Assembly: GCA_009809945.1 (NCBI GenBank)
Contig: WTPW01000029.1
Span: 694,427-758,426 of the forward strand
Source: Gigaspora margarita
Taxonomy: Eukaryota > Glomeromycota > Glomeromycetes > Diversisporales > Gigasporaceae
Direction: 5' to 3'
DNA: 64,000 nucleotides
A program made the translations under genes and the position numbers. Shown piece by piece: positions 47,120 through 64,000 of the stretch. How positions within the stretch are numbered: the first letter of the stretch is position 1; every line of letters starts with the position of its first letter. The notes under the pieces are model-generated. The model worked only from the letters and a program-made list of their open reading frames with translations, did no database searches and was not told the origin of the DNA.

Positions 47120-48457
47120 TTTAAAAAGATTTTTTCATTGATCTATGGTTTTTTTTTTTTTTTTTTGTGTATTACGGAAAATCAATCCGATTTTCCAAAA
47201 ATCAGTGAGCAAAATTTTTATTGGATACATGTCGATAGTTAAATTATTAAATTATGCAGAACTTGCACATCGTCGATCGGACTAAGAGTTGTCATGTGTT
47301 TGAAATGAAATGTAACAAATCTGGTCAATACAGTTACACTTAAATGTATGACTAAAAAATCTACTTATCAAAGAATTTCTTTAAAACTACAAGAAAAGGC
47401 ATTACAAAAATAGATATTTGCATTTTGCATTCATTATCGTATCTAAAGTTATTTATTATTAATTATTTAACTGTTAAAAACTTATTTTTTTTATAAAGCT
47501 TGACCCTGCAAACTCTGAAACGTCTGACGAATCTATTTTTGCATTATTTACATTATGAAATGTTTCGTCATGTTATTTATATGATGAAACCCTTGGTTTG
47601 ACGACTAACCAATTAAATGTCGAGACACAGTCAGCTATCTTGATAAGCTTCATTATGACTAAACTAATATCGCGGAAATTATCTATAGACATCCAAAATT
47701 GTAATTTCTCAATGCACTATTTGAAATACGATAAAAATGAAAGTGTAACTTTATAGTCTTAGATTAGACATCCAAAGTTACATTTATTGTTTTTTTCTTC
47801 TTTATTTCTCATTTGTAGAACATAAAGAAAAACCGAAATGGAATTTTCAAAGACTAGTTGGATACCTAAATGACGCAGATTGATCGACTAAATGATTTGC
47901 ATCATATTCTAAACTTAATTTTTTTTCAAAAGCACGGTTATCTCATTGGTTATACGAGTATTACCAAAAGAAAATGCGACTTCAGGCATTTGATTGGTGA
48001 TATGACATCAGATGTGTGACTTCGTATCATATATGTTACCATAAAATGCTAAATCCAATAAATAACAAATGATAAATTCATGCTTAATTTATTTATGCAA
48101 GTAAAATTTTATAAATAATTTTTTTTTTAAACCCCAAGGTAGTAATTACCTGAGGACGTCGAGTGACGCTCTTTATTATGTCAATTTTTGTGTTACATTA
48201 TATATGTACATTCGGGGTTTCCTAGCTAAACTATACCTCCCTCCATAGTCCGTTTATCCCGACTGACTCCAGCAAGCCCACCACGTCCGGTGCAATAATT
48301 TTTTAAGTTCCCACGTTTAATTATTTTTTATTTTTCTTTAATTTTATGTCTGATAGATTTTTTTAAAATTCATACTACATTAATTAAAACTTTTATTTGT
48401 ATTTTATTGCTAAAGTTTTACTAATTTTTTTTATCATCAAAGCAATTCATTTATTAT
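47120..48457. other. Intergenic upstream of the F-box gene, no supported gene
   Basis: A/T-rich. The first 160 bp are partly shared with the paralogous locus (to about 47285). A GC-richer patch at 48130-48300 shows no coding frame. Confidence 0.45.
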
Positions 48458-48680
48458 GGCGGTTAAAGCTGAGATCAACTAAAGCTGATATTGAGGGTCT
48501 CTATTAATCTATAATATCTACTAAAATTCATTTATACTCTTTTATTGATAAATCTATCTCTATCCCTAGCCTAACTTTTAAAAAAAAACAAAGTTGACAA
48601 AAAAGCTCAAAAACTTATAAAATTAATATTAAAATATTTCAAAATCTCAGATTCAACCAATCTCAGCCTTAGCTGCCGCA
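48458..48680. mobile_element. MITE related to the repeat at 23095-23281
   Basis: Left GGCGGTTAAAGCTGAGATC and right CTCAGCCTTAGCTGCCGC form imperfect inverted ends. The interior order (AATATCTACTAAAATTC, CCTAGCCTAAC, A-rich, AAAATATTTCAAAATCTC) parallels the other copy. Confidence 0.6.
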
Positions 48681-50240
48681 TTTATTTATGAATTGCGGCT
48701 CCTAAAAATTTTTTTAGAAATTAGTTATTTAACCGTATCTAGCTTTCTAACCCAACGAGCTCTAATACCATCCTCAAAAATATTAGACTAATGATCAACA
48801 TCATTCCGCCTAAATTATAAGGCAAATCTTATGAGATTATATGATTTCATTTCAATCATAAATCTGCTCATCTCATATAATTTAAGTAGGGATAAAATTT
48901 TAGCATCCATCTTCAGGAATTATAGTGATTATACGGAGTTACCCAATATGTTATAACGTATTTTGTCCTTTTACGTTTTATTCAGAGGGTTTTAAAAGTT
49001 TATCGATCGGCATGGCAGATTAGAATGAAATCATGTCAAAATGAAATTTATAGTGTAGAATATACAAACTAAACGACAAGTTTTTGTGGTGCGCTTTGGG
49101 TTAATGGTCAGCTTTAGAGGTAAGTTTTATAATAAACAAATATAAATAGCTTTTAGGGGTTAAATAAAAATTCAAATTCATTTTAATTATAGGTGTTCTC
49201 AATCAATGAGTCAAAATGTGTGATGTGCAGTACACATTGCAAGCGCACGATTTTTAATACACACCAAGATTTATGTATGTTCCGAAATCTCTTTACACCG
49301 ATCAAATGTGATTGTGAATAAATGAATAAGGTATGGGCATGAATTTTTGTATCAAATAAATGTAAGAAACGTTCAATCAATGAGATTGTGAATAAATGAA
49401 TAAGGTATGGGCATGAATTTTTGTATCAAATAAATGTAAGAAACGTTCAATCAATGAGATTATTATTTAAGTCAATAAATGTTTGTTTAAAATCACTTTT
49501 TTTTTGTACTAGCTTGTCAAAACTTATATTTATAAGAATAAATTGTAAATTTGAGTCTAAACCTTTTTTGGGAAATCCGAAACTTTCGGGTTTCAAATTA
49601 TAGTTTCCGAAACTTCTAAAACTTAAATTTCTATTTTATAAATCATTTTTATAAACGTTTACATCAAAATTGAAATTCTGCGAGTTCTGAATCAACTTAT
49701 AATGCGACAGAATTCTGAATTAACATGGTTAGAGAATTCGAATTCAAATTCTACTTATTAAGGGGTTTCAGACCTAAGGATACAGGTTTCTGTTTTTGAA
49801 TAAATCAGTAACGTATTTATTTCAAAATCAATTATCTATAAATCCTATTTATTTTTTATTTATAAGCTTATTTTTATAATAATGAATTCTTTTACGATAG
49901 TAAATTTTCTTTTGAAATTCTAATAAGTTTGTTTATTTTACCTCCTAATACTCCTATTTCATTTTCTGATTTCTGATTTTGTAATTTCAAAACAGACATA
50001 GGACTTTTCGAAAACTCCTACTTATTTTCAAAGTAAGTTAATTCTAAAACTTACTATTAAGTGTAATAAAATTAGCTTAAAATTTAATTAATTATTGTCA
50101 ATCAATAAAAATATTTTTATAGCTAAAAAAGCTTAAAATTCTTATTCTCAGATCGTTCTATACTGGCCATAGTGTTCCGACCCGGGTCAAACGGGTCAGG
50201 ATTAGGGATGATAAAAAATTTTTTTTTAACCGTTTTTTAT
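48681..50240. other. Intergenic, with a 74-bp perfect tandem duplication
   Basis: Only the duplication at 49310-49457 stands out. Around 49750-50040 there are dispersed words (GGGGTTTCAGA, CTATTTCATTTTCTGATTT) also seen at 27890-28020, implying another decayed repeat family. No gene supported. Confidence 0.45.
49310..49457. repeat. 74-bp perfect tandem duplication
   Basis: GATTGTGAATAAATGAATAA... is repeated without mismatch at a period of 74. Recent duplication or assembly artefact. Confidence 0.85.
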
Positions 50241-51396
50241 GCAAAAATACCGTTCCTGATGGATCGTCGGTACCTTTCCTGATGGGATAAAAAAAATCAC
50301 CGATTTACATACTTTTCCTGATGGACTGATAAGCTGCGGAAAAAATTGTTTACAATGTTTGATCGAAGGTAACTTGACACCCACCTGACCAAATTCGATC
50401 AGCTTTTTTTATTTTAATTGTAGAAAGCAGTAGAAATAAAATAAAAAAAAGTTGATCGAATTTGATTAGAAGAGTATCAAGATATCTTCGATCAAACTTT
50501 GTAAAATTCTAAAACGTTTATCAAATATAAGCTGCGGAAAAAAATTGGTTACAATCTTTGATCGAAGGTAACTTGACACCAACCTGACCAAATTCGATCA
50601 ACTTTTTTTTGTTTTAATTGTAAAAAACCGTAAAATTAAATAAAAAAAAGTTGATCGAATTTAGTCAGGGTGGTGTCAAGTTACCTTCGATCAAAGATTG
50701 TAACCAATTTTTTTCCGCAGCTTATGTTTTAGAATTTTACGAAGTTTGATCGAAGATATCTTGATACTCTTCTAATCAAATTCGATCAACTTTTTTTATT
50801 TTATTTCTACTGCTTTCTACAATTAAAATAAAAAAAAAGCTGATCGAATTTGGTCAAGTGGGTATCAAGATATCTTCGATCAAAGATTGTAAATAGTTTT
50901 TTGCCGCAGCTTATATTTGATAGACGTTTTAGAATTTTACAAAACTTTGATTGAAGATATCTTGACACCCACCTGACTAAATTCAATCAACTTTTTTTAT
51001 TTTAATTATACTGCATTCTACAATTAAAACAAAAAAAAGTTGATCGAATTTGGTCAGGTTGGTGTCAAGTTACCTTCGATCAAAGATTGTAAACAATTTT
51101 TTTCGCAGCTTATATTTGATAAACGTTTTAGAATTTTACAAAACTTTGATTGAAGATATCTTGACACCCACCTAACCAAATTCGATCAACTTTTTTTTTT
51201 ATTTCTTCTACTGTTTTCTATTAATATAAAAAAAAGTTGATCAAATTTGGTGAAGTGGGTGTCAAGTTACCTTCGATCAAACATTGTAAACAATTTTTTC
51301 CGCAGCTTATCAGTCCATCAGGAACGGGGATGTAAAAAAATTTTTTTCACCCCATCAGGAAAGGTACCGACGATCCATCAGGAACGGTATTTTTGC
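50241..51396. mobile_element. Foldback element: ten alternating inverted modules between 45-bp inverted ends
   Basis: Outer ends GCAAAAATACCGTTCCTGAT and the rest of the roughly 105-bp end (with GGATCGTCGGTACC) recur inverted at 51300-51396. Between them ten modules of about 90-110 bp alternate in orientation. Each runs from AAGCTGCGGAAAAAATT (or ATATTTGATAAACGTTTTAG) through TTTGATCGAAGGTAACTTGA to ACCAAATTCGATCAACTTTT. The whole can fold into one giant or five smaller hairpins. Short frames crossing it are accidental. Confidence 0.85.
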
Positions 51397-51993
51397 GTTT
51401 TGCATTGTTTTAAATTTTTTTTAATAAAAAAAGACTACTATATAAATTCGAATTTGTTAATATTACTGTATTACATAAAAAAATTTTTTTTATTTGATCG
51501 ATTCGAATTTATTAATATTACTGTATTACATAAAAATTTTTTAATTTTAATGTGAAATAACCCTTTAAATTTAAATCACTCATGCATATAATGAATCGGT
51601 AGAAAAAGTAATTTACCAAATAGTTCGCATTTTTTATTCATCCTTATCAGCCTGGAAACGTTGTCACAATTATTTTTTTACATGATTCTAATGATTTATT
51701 AAAAATTTCAAGTGATTCTTTATATCTGCCCACTAAATAGTAAATTCCTCCTTTAATTTTTAATGCAAACGCTTTGTTAGCTTAAATTTTAACGATATAT
51801 TTAAATTATATTCGCTTTATTATTTTTTCCATTTTTCGTGAATTTTTAAATATTTCAGTAGTTCAATTTTAATTGTTTATATAACCACAAGTGCTTCACA
51901 TTCTCTCAGTACTTGTACACTATCTGACTTAACTCGTAACCATCTGCCTAACTCAATAAAGGTTAAGTTACTAAATTCGTTATTATAAACCAT
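51397..51993. other. Intergenic, no supported gene
   Basis: A/T-rich. A 45-bp sequence (ATTCGAATTTGTTAATATTA and following) occurs twice at about 51445 and 51503. Confidence 0.45.
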
Positions 51994-52433
51994 TTAGATA
52001 CAATATAAAATTTTAATTACCCTAGCCAAAAACATGTGATGTGGACCAATGTTTGAGAGCTGCTTTAAGGACTTTAAGGAACAAAACTGATTCAACGAAT
52101 TGAGAATTAAGATTATTCTTTTTTCAGTAATGGTGAGACCTGCTAATGAAAAAAGGCGTTCGGATGGGACCGAGGTAGCCGGAATAGAAAGGTACTTGTG
52201 TGCGAGTTTTGCAAGAATAGGATAGTCAGCTTTTCTTGAAGCCCACCACTGAAGTATGTCCGTCTCACCCGGAACCCTTGGTAATAATAAATATGAATTA
52301 AATCACGGTTAGCAATATTATTGTCGGTTTGACTTGAATGTTCATGAGTCACAGGATATTTGCATTTTTGGGGTGGTTCGCCCTCCTTTGGTTTGGCTTC
52401 ATGTGGTAACAGAAAGGATATTGGTATATTCAA
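51994..52433 (-). pseudogene. C-terminal dimerisation domain of a hAT transposase (fragment)
   Basis: On the minus strand, one frame from about 52300 reads LPRVPGETDILQWW, then YPILAKLAHKYLSIPATS, then VPSERLFSLAGLTITEKR, and runs to a TAA at 51994. The WW-PxLA-IPATS-SERLFS series is the hAT C-terminal (Dimer_Tnp_hAT) signature. Upstream the sense shifts frame, and the catalytic region is absent. It is about 52 kb from the BED-finger fragment at the left edge, so the two are separate relics. Confidence 0.75.
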
Positions 52434-52735
52434 ATTACTAACAAAAAAATTTTTTTTAGTTTACAAAAAGGTATTTTAAACATGTTTATTTTTCAAAGTT
52501 ATAGGATGTAGTTTAAAAATATACATATATATTTATTTTATCGATAGGTATTGTCATAAATTCGAAATTCGTGACATTAGAGTTTCGAATTTCCCTATTA
52601 GTTTACCCCACAACATTTTGTATATAGATTTATATAACCTTCATTTCCATTGTTGTAAAATTCATTAAATATTAGTCAAAATTAGGATATACTCGGTTAA
52701 CATATGATCTTCCCCTTTTACTTAATTTGTATAGC

Positions 52736-52890
52736 ATGCCCAACGTGTTAGCACATATACGTGTTATAAGGTGTAAAAATTTCAATGAAACTAATTCGGG
52801 ATAGCACATCAACGTGTTGGGCTTAAAATCATAGCACGCTAAACGTGCTGGATAACACATCAATGTGTTAGGTAGCACATCAAACGTGTA
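52736..52890. repeat. Cluster of AACGTGTT/TAGCACAT words
   Basis: Six AACGTGTT-like octamers alternate with AGCACATCA in both orientations within 155 bp. Confidence 0.6.
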
Positions 52891-53369
52891 GCATATATTA
52901 ATTTAAATTTATATAAGTGCAAATTTTCCCATGAAGTAGAAGAGTGTCCACCCCTGATTTTCCCTAATAAGAATATAAATAGTGTGTTTCCCTTTCGGTT
53001 TACCCAAAAATAATAAAGGAAGTAAGTTAGTATAGTGCTGAAGAGACCTTTATTCGAGTAAATCTGAAACTTATCTCCCAGTAACTATTAGAGTTAAATC
53101 GGTGTGTCACTACATACTCTCCCGAATAATAGTTACGGTATCTAGAAAACACTGTTATGTTTTACAATCATTCGTTGAAGAAAGAATTTGCGAAAAATTA
53201 TAACATAAAGTTTCTCAATTCAGTTGTGGTCAAACCAACCATCATTAATAAATTTTTCATTAAATTCAAGTTGATTTAATTTCATGCATTTTATTTATAA
53301 ATTTTAAAAACTTTGCGATTAATAGTTTCTGGGTTTCGAATTATTATTTCTAATATCAGGTTTCGAGTT

Positions 53370-53374
<5 letters not shown>

Positions 53375-53421
<47 letters not shown>
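53375..53421. repeat. T36 A11 homopolymer block
   Basis: Uninterrupted T run (53375-53410) followed by an A run. Its length in the genome is uncertain. Confidence 0.8.
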
Positions 53422-53818
53422 CCTGAAACTAGTATTAGATGAGTTTCATTTCGAATAATATGTTTAGTAAATAGAGTATTATTCAAGCAATCTTATACTT
53501 TTTGCTATTATCACACTAATATACAGAATTACTATTATGATTTTTATTTTTTACATTAACAAATAAACATTAGAAAGCTCAACAATAATATTATTATCGC
53601 TGACAAATTGTATAATAGTATATGGAAGTAAATAAGCAATAGATTCAATAGCCGATAAAGTAGGAAATTTTCAAAGATATTTAATAAACCACCATATAGA
53701 GTCTTTAATAGCTGCTAAAGGAGTTTACTAATTTCTCCCCAACTTTCACTATCGGAGTACTATAAAATTGATTAATAACACAGATACTCCGGTATGTGAA
53801 TAATTATTAGTCAATCAG

Positions 53819-54487
53819 CCCTATAAGAAAGTGGTCCGGGTTGTGGTACAGGTAGGCGTCGGGAATGCTTGAAATGGCACGGATCATGTGGCACGCACTG
53901 TGGCACGCACAGGAACGTTTTACGGAATGGCACGGTAAAAATGGCGCGGGCATTACTGCAAAGGGTGGCACGCAATATCACTTCATATGAAATGGCGAGT
54001 TCAGAGACACTTATGTGTACGTTACACACGTGTTGGCTCGTGATACGTGTTGCTCGTTTCGTGGAGAGCGAAAGGTCAGTAAATGATTTTTTTTTTGAAA
54101 AAAAAGGCAATATCTCATGATTTCACTGATGAAGCTTTCCTGTGTGTCTTAACAAAAAAAATTCCTTACAAAATTTTACTTCATATGCAGTTGTCTTGTT
54201 CATCTTATATTGATTACTTATGTAAATTTATGTTTTAAAAGTTAATCCATATCGTTATCGCGGTAGTACGTGAATTTACGTTCATTACCCGTGCCAAATC
54301 CCGTGCCGATTCGACTAGTAAACTGCTGCAAAACCCGAGCCATTTACGACCCAATTGGCACGGGCATACGGTCCAAAACGGTCCGCGGATTCCGTTCCAA
54401 TTCGGACCATACCCGTACCAATCCGGATCTTGACTCGTGCCTATCGTACGCAAACCCGTGCCGATCCGGTCCAATTCTATTATAGGG
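53819..54487. mobile_element. GC-richer TIR element, intact relative of 23886-24421
   Basis: Imperfect inverted ends of about 38 bp begin CCCTATAA, with GGTCCGG near the left end and CCGGTCC near the right. CAG is present on both sides (53816-53818, 54488-54490). Rich in CACGxxC words (GGCACGG). Overlapping open frames on both strands (53869-54120, 53811-54110, 54235-54485) are palindromic by-products of this composition, not genes. Superfamily not assigned. Confidence 0.65.
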
Positions 54488-55427
54488 CAGAAGTGTGGGG
54501 AATTAGTTCAAGTATTGATTAAACCTTTATTTTTGGTGTAACCCAGAAAATTTGGTCTCTGGTAAATTTCTCCGAAGCTCATATAACGACAACGCCGCAG
54601 CATTTTAATAATTTTTTCAATTAACTTTAAGGTTAGGGTCGTCCTATATTATAGTTAGATTAGGTTTTAGGTAGATAAATATAAGCAAAATTGCCTTCCG
54701 GACATTTTTGATTAACACATCGAGGTAGGTTTTTAGGTTTTTTGCTTTTATTTCTTGTTTTGCTTCGCCGGCGATCATCAAATCTATAATTTGATTGGCG
54801 GATGATCACATGCTTTGCCTACGTCCCCCTTTTTTGGGTTTCCGGTGTTACGATCGAGACCAATTTATGGACGTTTAAATCTTATAATGCATATTTTATC
54901 GAATTAACTTTGGGTTGGGTCATCTTTTATTAAGGTTAGGTGGGTTTTTAGGTAGTTATATATAAACAAAATTTCCTTCTCGACATTTATTAACCCACCA
55001 AGGTTGGTTTAGACTGACGTTTTTTGTATTTTTCAGGGGTTTCGCTTTTTTTCTTTTTTTTGCTTCGTCGAAGATCATCAAAATTCTATAATTTTATTGG
55101 GCAGGTTTCACGTGATTCTGATCCAATATAGCTTTGATCATGAATAAGTAGTGATTAAGGTCAAATGTTTTAAATCGACACATAATTACGGTTATAAAGT
55201 TTATTAATATAAATCAATGCATCGGATTATCACAATAATACGAAGATGCTATCAACAATCGTTTTTCCTTCATAAGCTGAAACTAAATCCTTAATATTTT
55301 TAACTCGTATGGGTGTTTAATCTCTCGTTTGGGAATTAAATCTCTTGCTGGGGTTTAAATCACTCGCTGAGGGTTTCAATCCCTCGTTTGTGGTTTTAAT
55401 CCCCACTAGGGTTTCAATCACCCGACT
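54488..55427. repeat. Diverged ~280-bp tandem duplication and a short-unit array
   Basis: 54618-54835 and 54901-55125 share AATTAACTTT...GGTTAGG...TTTTTAGGTAG...AAATTxCCTTC...GACATTT and TTTGCTTCGYCG..GATCATCAAA. Then 55316-55425 has five units of about 20-22 bp like GGTTTAAATCYCTCGYTTG, the inverse type of 7303-7420. Confidence 0.6.
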
Positions 55428-55730
55428 ATGCCACACACTATGCCAAAATATGAAATACATAATAGCTATAAAACAATGATAATAATGATACTAACTAAAA
55501 AGAAAATTTTAAGCATGACAGCGGCCAGGATCTTCAGAACTGACGGATCTGCAAAATTGATGACGGAGATCCTGCTGGAAATAGCGATATTAGTAATTTC
55601 GGGAGTTATGTGTATTTCGACAGAAATTACGGAAAGGACATTGTTAGCATTGTTGCTAGTTTTGCTAGTTAGAAATACAAAGGTAGATGAGGTGTCCCAT
55701 GTTTATTTTACGTATATTAAAATAAATTAG
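55428..55730 (+). CDS. Doubtful open frame next to the short-unit array
   Basis: A 100-codon frame from ATG 55428 with no recognised domain. An overlapping frame is hydrophilic and Asp/Asn-rich, so this may be a relic read in the wrong frame. Its position just after GGGTTTCAATC repeats parallels the unknown element at 7.3-10 kb, hinting at a related mobile element. Not convincing as a host gene. Confidence 0.15.
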   Translation: MPHTMPKYEIHNSYKTMIIMILTKKKILSMTAARIFRTDGSAKLMTEILLEIAILVISGVMCISTEITERTLLALLLVLLVRNTKVDEVSHVYFTYIKIN

Positions 55731-57922
55731 AAGAATCTTTGACATAAAAAATAACAATAATACTAATAACAACGTTTTAAATTCATGAATTTGTAATTTT
55801 ATACAACATAATACAGTAATATCTAAATTTTTGCTAAAAAAAAATTTATAAAGATAATTAAAATTGAAAATATTTGAATAATTAAATTTAATTTTTTTAC
55901 TTTAATTATAAAAATCTGTATAAAAAATTCATTAAATTTGGTCAAGATTTATCAAAATTTTTGTAAAATTTAATCAGTCAAATAAACCTATATTGATATT
56001 AGTAATACATTTGAATCTCCCAAAACCGATCCTCCTGTCAAAACCGATAACCTTTCAAATCTGATAAAAAATTAATCTACCAAGTCCGTTTCTGCTATAT
56101 AAATCTAATAGTTAACAATGATTTCAAATCCGATAACTTCTCAATATTGATACAAAACTTGTCCACCATGCATACCGGATTGGGAACGTTTAACTGTATT
56201 AACTCTAAACACTTATAATACTGAATTATATTAAACAATAAATTCAAAACATTAAAACTATTTCTCTAATATTATTTTTAAGATCTGTCTTGTAACTATA
56301 CTCCTTATAAAAATTTTATAAAACTATTAGTTAAATTATTTTTTTTTTTTAAAAAGAAAAAAAACAATTCAATATCAATTTTTAAAATACCAAATTCCTT
56401 TTAAATACCTCTGTTATAATTTTATATGTATAAAAGACCCAGATCTATATTTCATCGATTTTAAACCTATACCAGATCCAGTGTCTAGTAAATCATGAAT
56501 GTTTATGTTATGAGAATAAAATTTTGAGAGCATGAATTTTTCGCATTTATAATGAGCAGATTAGATGTGTCAAAAAAATTGCATTTGTTTATTATGATTT
56601 TGTAATTTACACACAAGTCTAGCGCAGGCGGTCTACAATCTGAATAATTCTTGTATACAGCAGTTTATGATACTAATATATACTTATCAATACAGAGAAT
56701 ATAGAATTATATATTAATACAACTTTTAGATATAATTTCATCCATGTAATAGACTTATCCAGCTAACTACCCTATTATAGCTAGAATTAAAATTTTAGTA
56801 CTATTGCCAATTATTTCTGTTATTGTTATATTTATTATTTTACGAAATTAATTATCAACTATATAAATGCATTGCGATCCACATGGTTTGCATTCTAGTT
56901 TGGTATTTTGTTCAATTCTTATTCAAAAAAAGAGCACCTACAATTTGCTATTTTGGAACTTGATACGATATTTCCATGCATAACAAGGATTTCCAAATGT
57001 TGGTAAGGTTTAGGCTGTCTAGTTTCAGCACTGGTAATAACATATTATACCACTGTAATATGGAATAAAACCATGTTGATACTAAATTTATATCAATAAA
57101 AAATATAAGATAAACAAACCAGTTGCATATGTTGTACAATTTTGTAAGGATTTTTTTTTATTAAGACACCCAAAGCAGTCTCATTAGCAAAATGAAATAT
57201 CACATTTGTTTTTTTTTTTAAAAAAAAAATCGTATATTGTGTCATATTGTAAAATGAATATGCTATTCCTTATGATTCGACATAATGTGCCACCTCCTGC
57301 TGTAATATCAGTAACACTTTTTTAATCTTGCCATTCTGTAAATTGCGTATCACTAGACTGTATTATTTTGTGTTTTCCTGACACAAAATGTACCACAGCC
57401 AGGATTACATTCTTACAGAATATGTATCTTAAAACACCTTTATTTTAGGTACTTTGATTAACAAATGTTTTTTGTACTCATGTTCTCACTAATTTCTCAA
57501 AAATTGTTTAGTCTTCAATATAAAGAAAAATAAATTTTATATACTATCAAAAAATATTACTTATTGTTTTCAGATAGAGAAAATATTTTAATAAATTATG
57601 TTTAAGTTCTTGGAGAATATTGAAGACTTTGAATTTGCACACTGTTCACCACTATATTAATACATATAAATAGAATGAGTTAATAAAATCTAATATAAAT
57701 TTTTATGAAACTTGAATAGTTATACAAAATGCTTTAATTTAGCTGAGCTCGTTACTGCTACATTAGCATGAATAAATGGAATAGGAATTATTGTGTAATA
57801 GTAGATGTTTAATGACTTATTTTAAATACTTTAAATTAAAGCAATATATAAATAAAATTTATTATTTCATTATTAATTAGTAGAAAAATGCTATAAAGAA
57901 CCTTATGCAGTAAAAAAATATG
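55731..57922. other. Intergenic downstream of the USP7-like gene, no supported gene
   Basis: A/T-rich. Around 56010-56170 several AAACCGATAACxTxTCAAATC-like words suggest a decayed repeat. 57480-57840 has words faintly like the micro-exon array (GTTTAATGACTTATTTTAAATACTT), without its splice-like motif. Confidence 0.45.
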
Positions 57923-63420
<5,498 letters not shown>

Positions 63421-64000
63421 TTTCTATATAATTTATGTTTTAAAAATATAAATATATATAAGTTATGAATTTTAAGATATGTATGTATGTTAAAATATTA
63501 AGTCTATTCTTATGATAATTACCAAAGCCTAAACTGGTAATGTGCTGTATTTATACTAATTTAGTCTCAAAGTTCACAAATCGGAGTACGTACTCCGATT
63601 AGTGAATTCATGGATGCTAAATTTGTAACGTGTGCCGTGATACGTAATTAAGTACGTACGTACATATGCTGATATACCGCAGCGAATAAAAAATTATAAT
63701 AGAGTTTTCTTTTCTCTTTATTATTCTTATTTTGGGTTATTATCTTTTTTACTGAAAAGGCAGTCTATTTTGGCATAGAGACACACATTATGAAAGAGTA
63801 TGAATGCACCTGCATGATCTAACACTGTAGACGTGGATCCATGACTCGATGCGTGTGCTTACATGGGGTCTTGGTATGAGGGTCTTCGGCATGTCATTAT
63901 TGAACCTAAGGGTATGTAATTAATTATCATAATTTTGACTAATATATGGCAATAATTATATTAAAATAATTCCCATTAAATCTAATTATTATATATGATC
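63421..64000. other. Upstream region of the USP7-like gene
   Basis: No gene seen. It contains a 20-bp perfect palindrome at 63580-63599 and (GTAC)n/ACGTACGTAC at about 63652. It would hold the promoter of the divergent-to-window minus-strand gene. Confidence 0.45.
63580..63599. promoter_or_regulatory. Perfect palindrome ~160 bp upstream of the USP7-like start
   Basis: ATCGGAGTACGTACTCCGAT is self-complementary over 20 bp. Its position suits a dimeric factor site, but GTACTCCGA words also occur in mobile elements in this window (about 6810), so it may be a repeat remnant. Confidence 0.3.

Larger units (their letters stand above)
52434..53818. other. Intergenic, possible solo-LTR-like stretch
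   Basis: 52552-53114 begins TGTCATAAATTC, ends TCACTACA, and contains AATATAAATAG and AATAATAAAGG, which would suit an LTR, but no flanking duplication was found. A cluster of ACGTG words lies at 52742-52890, and a T36/A11 homopolymer block at 53375-53421. Confidence 0.4.

Noticed and set aside
51247..51555. 102-codon frame at the end of the foldback element
   Set aside because: It crosses the inverted modules and the element boundary; low complexity, no domain.
52552..53114. Solo LTR
   Set aside because: TG/CA-like ends and TATA/poly(A)-like words are present, but no 5-bp duplication or second copy was found, so it is listed only as a possibility.
53811..54485. Genes in the overlapping frames at 53.8-54.5 kb
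   Set aside because: Frames are open on both strands because of a GC-richer inverted-repeat element. No domain; the homologous copy at 24 kb has no matching open frames.
57440..57840. Outlying copies of the micro-exon unit
   Set aside because: Weak word similarity only; the acceptor-NNN-donor motif is not present.

Overview
The window looks like nuclear DNA of an arbuscular mycorrhizal fungus (Glomeromycotina, Rhizophagus-like). This is inferred from the very A/T-rich, gene-poor, transposon-rich sequence, the many short introns, and the gene families present: tyrosine-kinase-like kinases with HADFHSGN or HRDLHSGN loops and DLG in place of DFG, Sel1 repeats, F-box/LRR proteins, class I methyltransferases and a USP7-type MATH/peptidase protein. 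No database was searched. Splice sites, motifs, phases and repeat ends were all read by eye.

Layout. 1-313: broken BED-finger end of a hAT transposase. 1.4-2.0 kb: two short TIR elements with target duplications. 3.87-5.55 kb: seven-exon methyltransferase gene. 6-13.5 kb: MITEs, an unrecognised 2.5 kb element and a 1.9 kb hAT-type element. 14-16.2 kb: roughly 100-bp degenerate tandem array. 17-24.6 kb: low-complexity DNA, a decayed Ty3/gypsy integrase and more repeats. 24.6-26.3 kb: broken second copy of an F-box/LRR gene, split by a tRNA-derived SINE; the intact copy is at 46.0-47.1 kb. 28.7-32.2 kb: an element with 16-bp perfect TIRs and a 9-bp target duplication, containing a 592-residue-plus zinc-finger gene and an 892-base assembly gap. 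33.9-35.0 kb: a frameshifted kinase. 36.3-43.8 kb: a kinase, a 5.3 kb repeat array and a Sel1 exon, probably one minus-strand gene. 44-57.9 kb: MITEs, a 1.2 kb foldback array, a hAT transposase C-terminal fragment and other repeats. 57.9-63.4 kb: a 24-exon USP7-like gene lacking all three catalytic residues.

The most unusual feature is the array at 38.1-43.4 kb. Read on the minus strand, it is 55 tandem intron-like units of mostly 75-110 bp. Each unit puts an acceptor (TAG or CAG), exactly three variable bases, and a donor (GTGAGT or a tolerated variant) in the same place. The triplets are hypervariable while the flanking splice signals are intact in all 55. Of the three possible phases, only the one set by the Sel1 exon upstream and the kinase exon downstream is free of stops. 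It may encode a hypervariable linker from 3-nt micro-exons, or be a set of recursive-splicing or decoy sites.

Several genes carry single-base homopolymer frameshifts (218-222, 34664-34666, 37543-37546, 62586-62593), so some apparent pseudogenes may be consensus errors.
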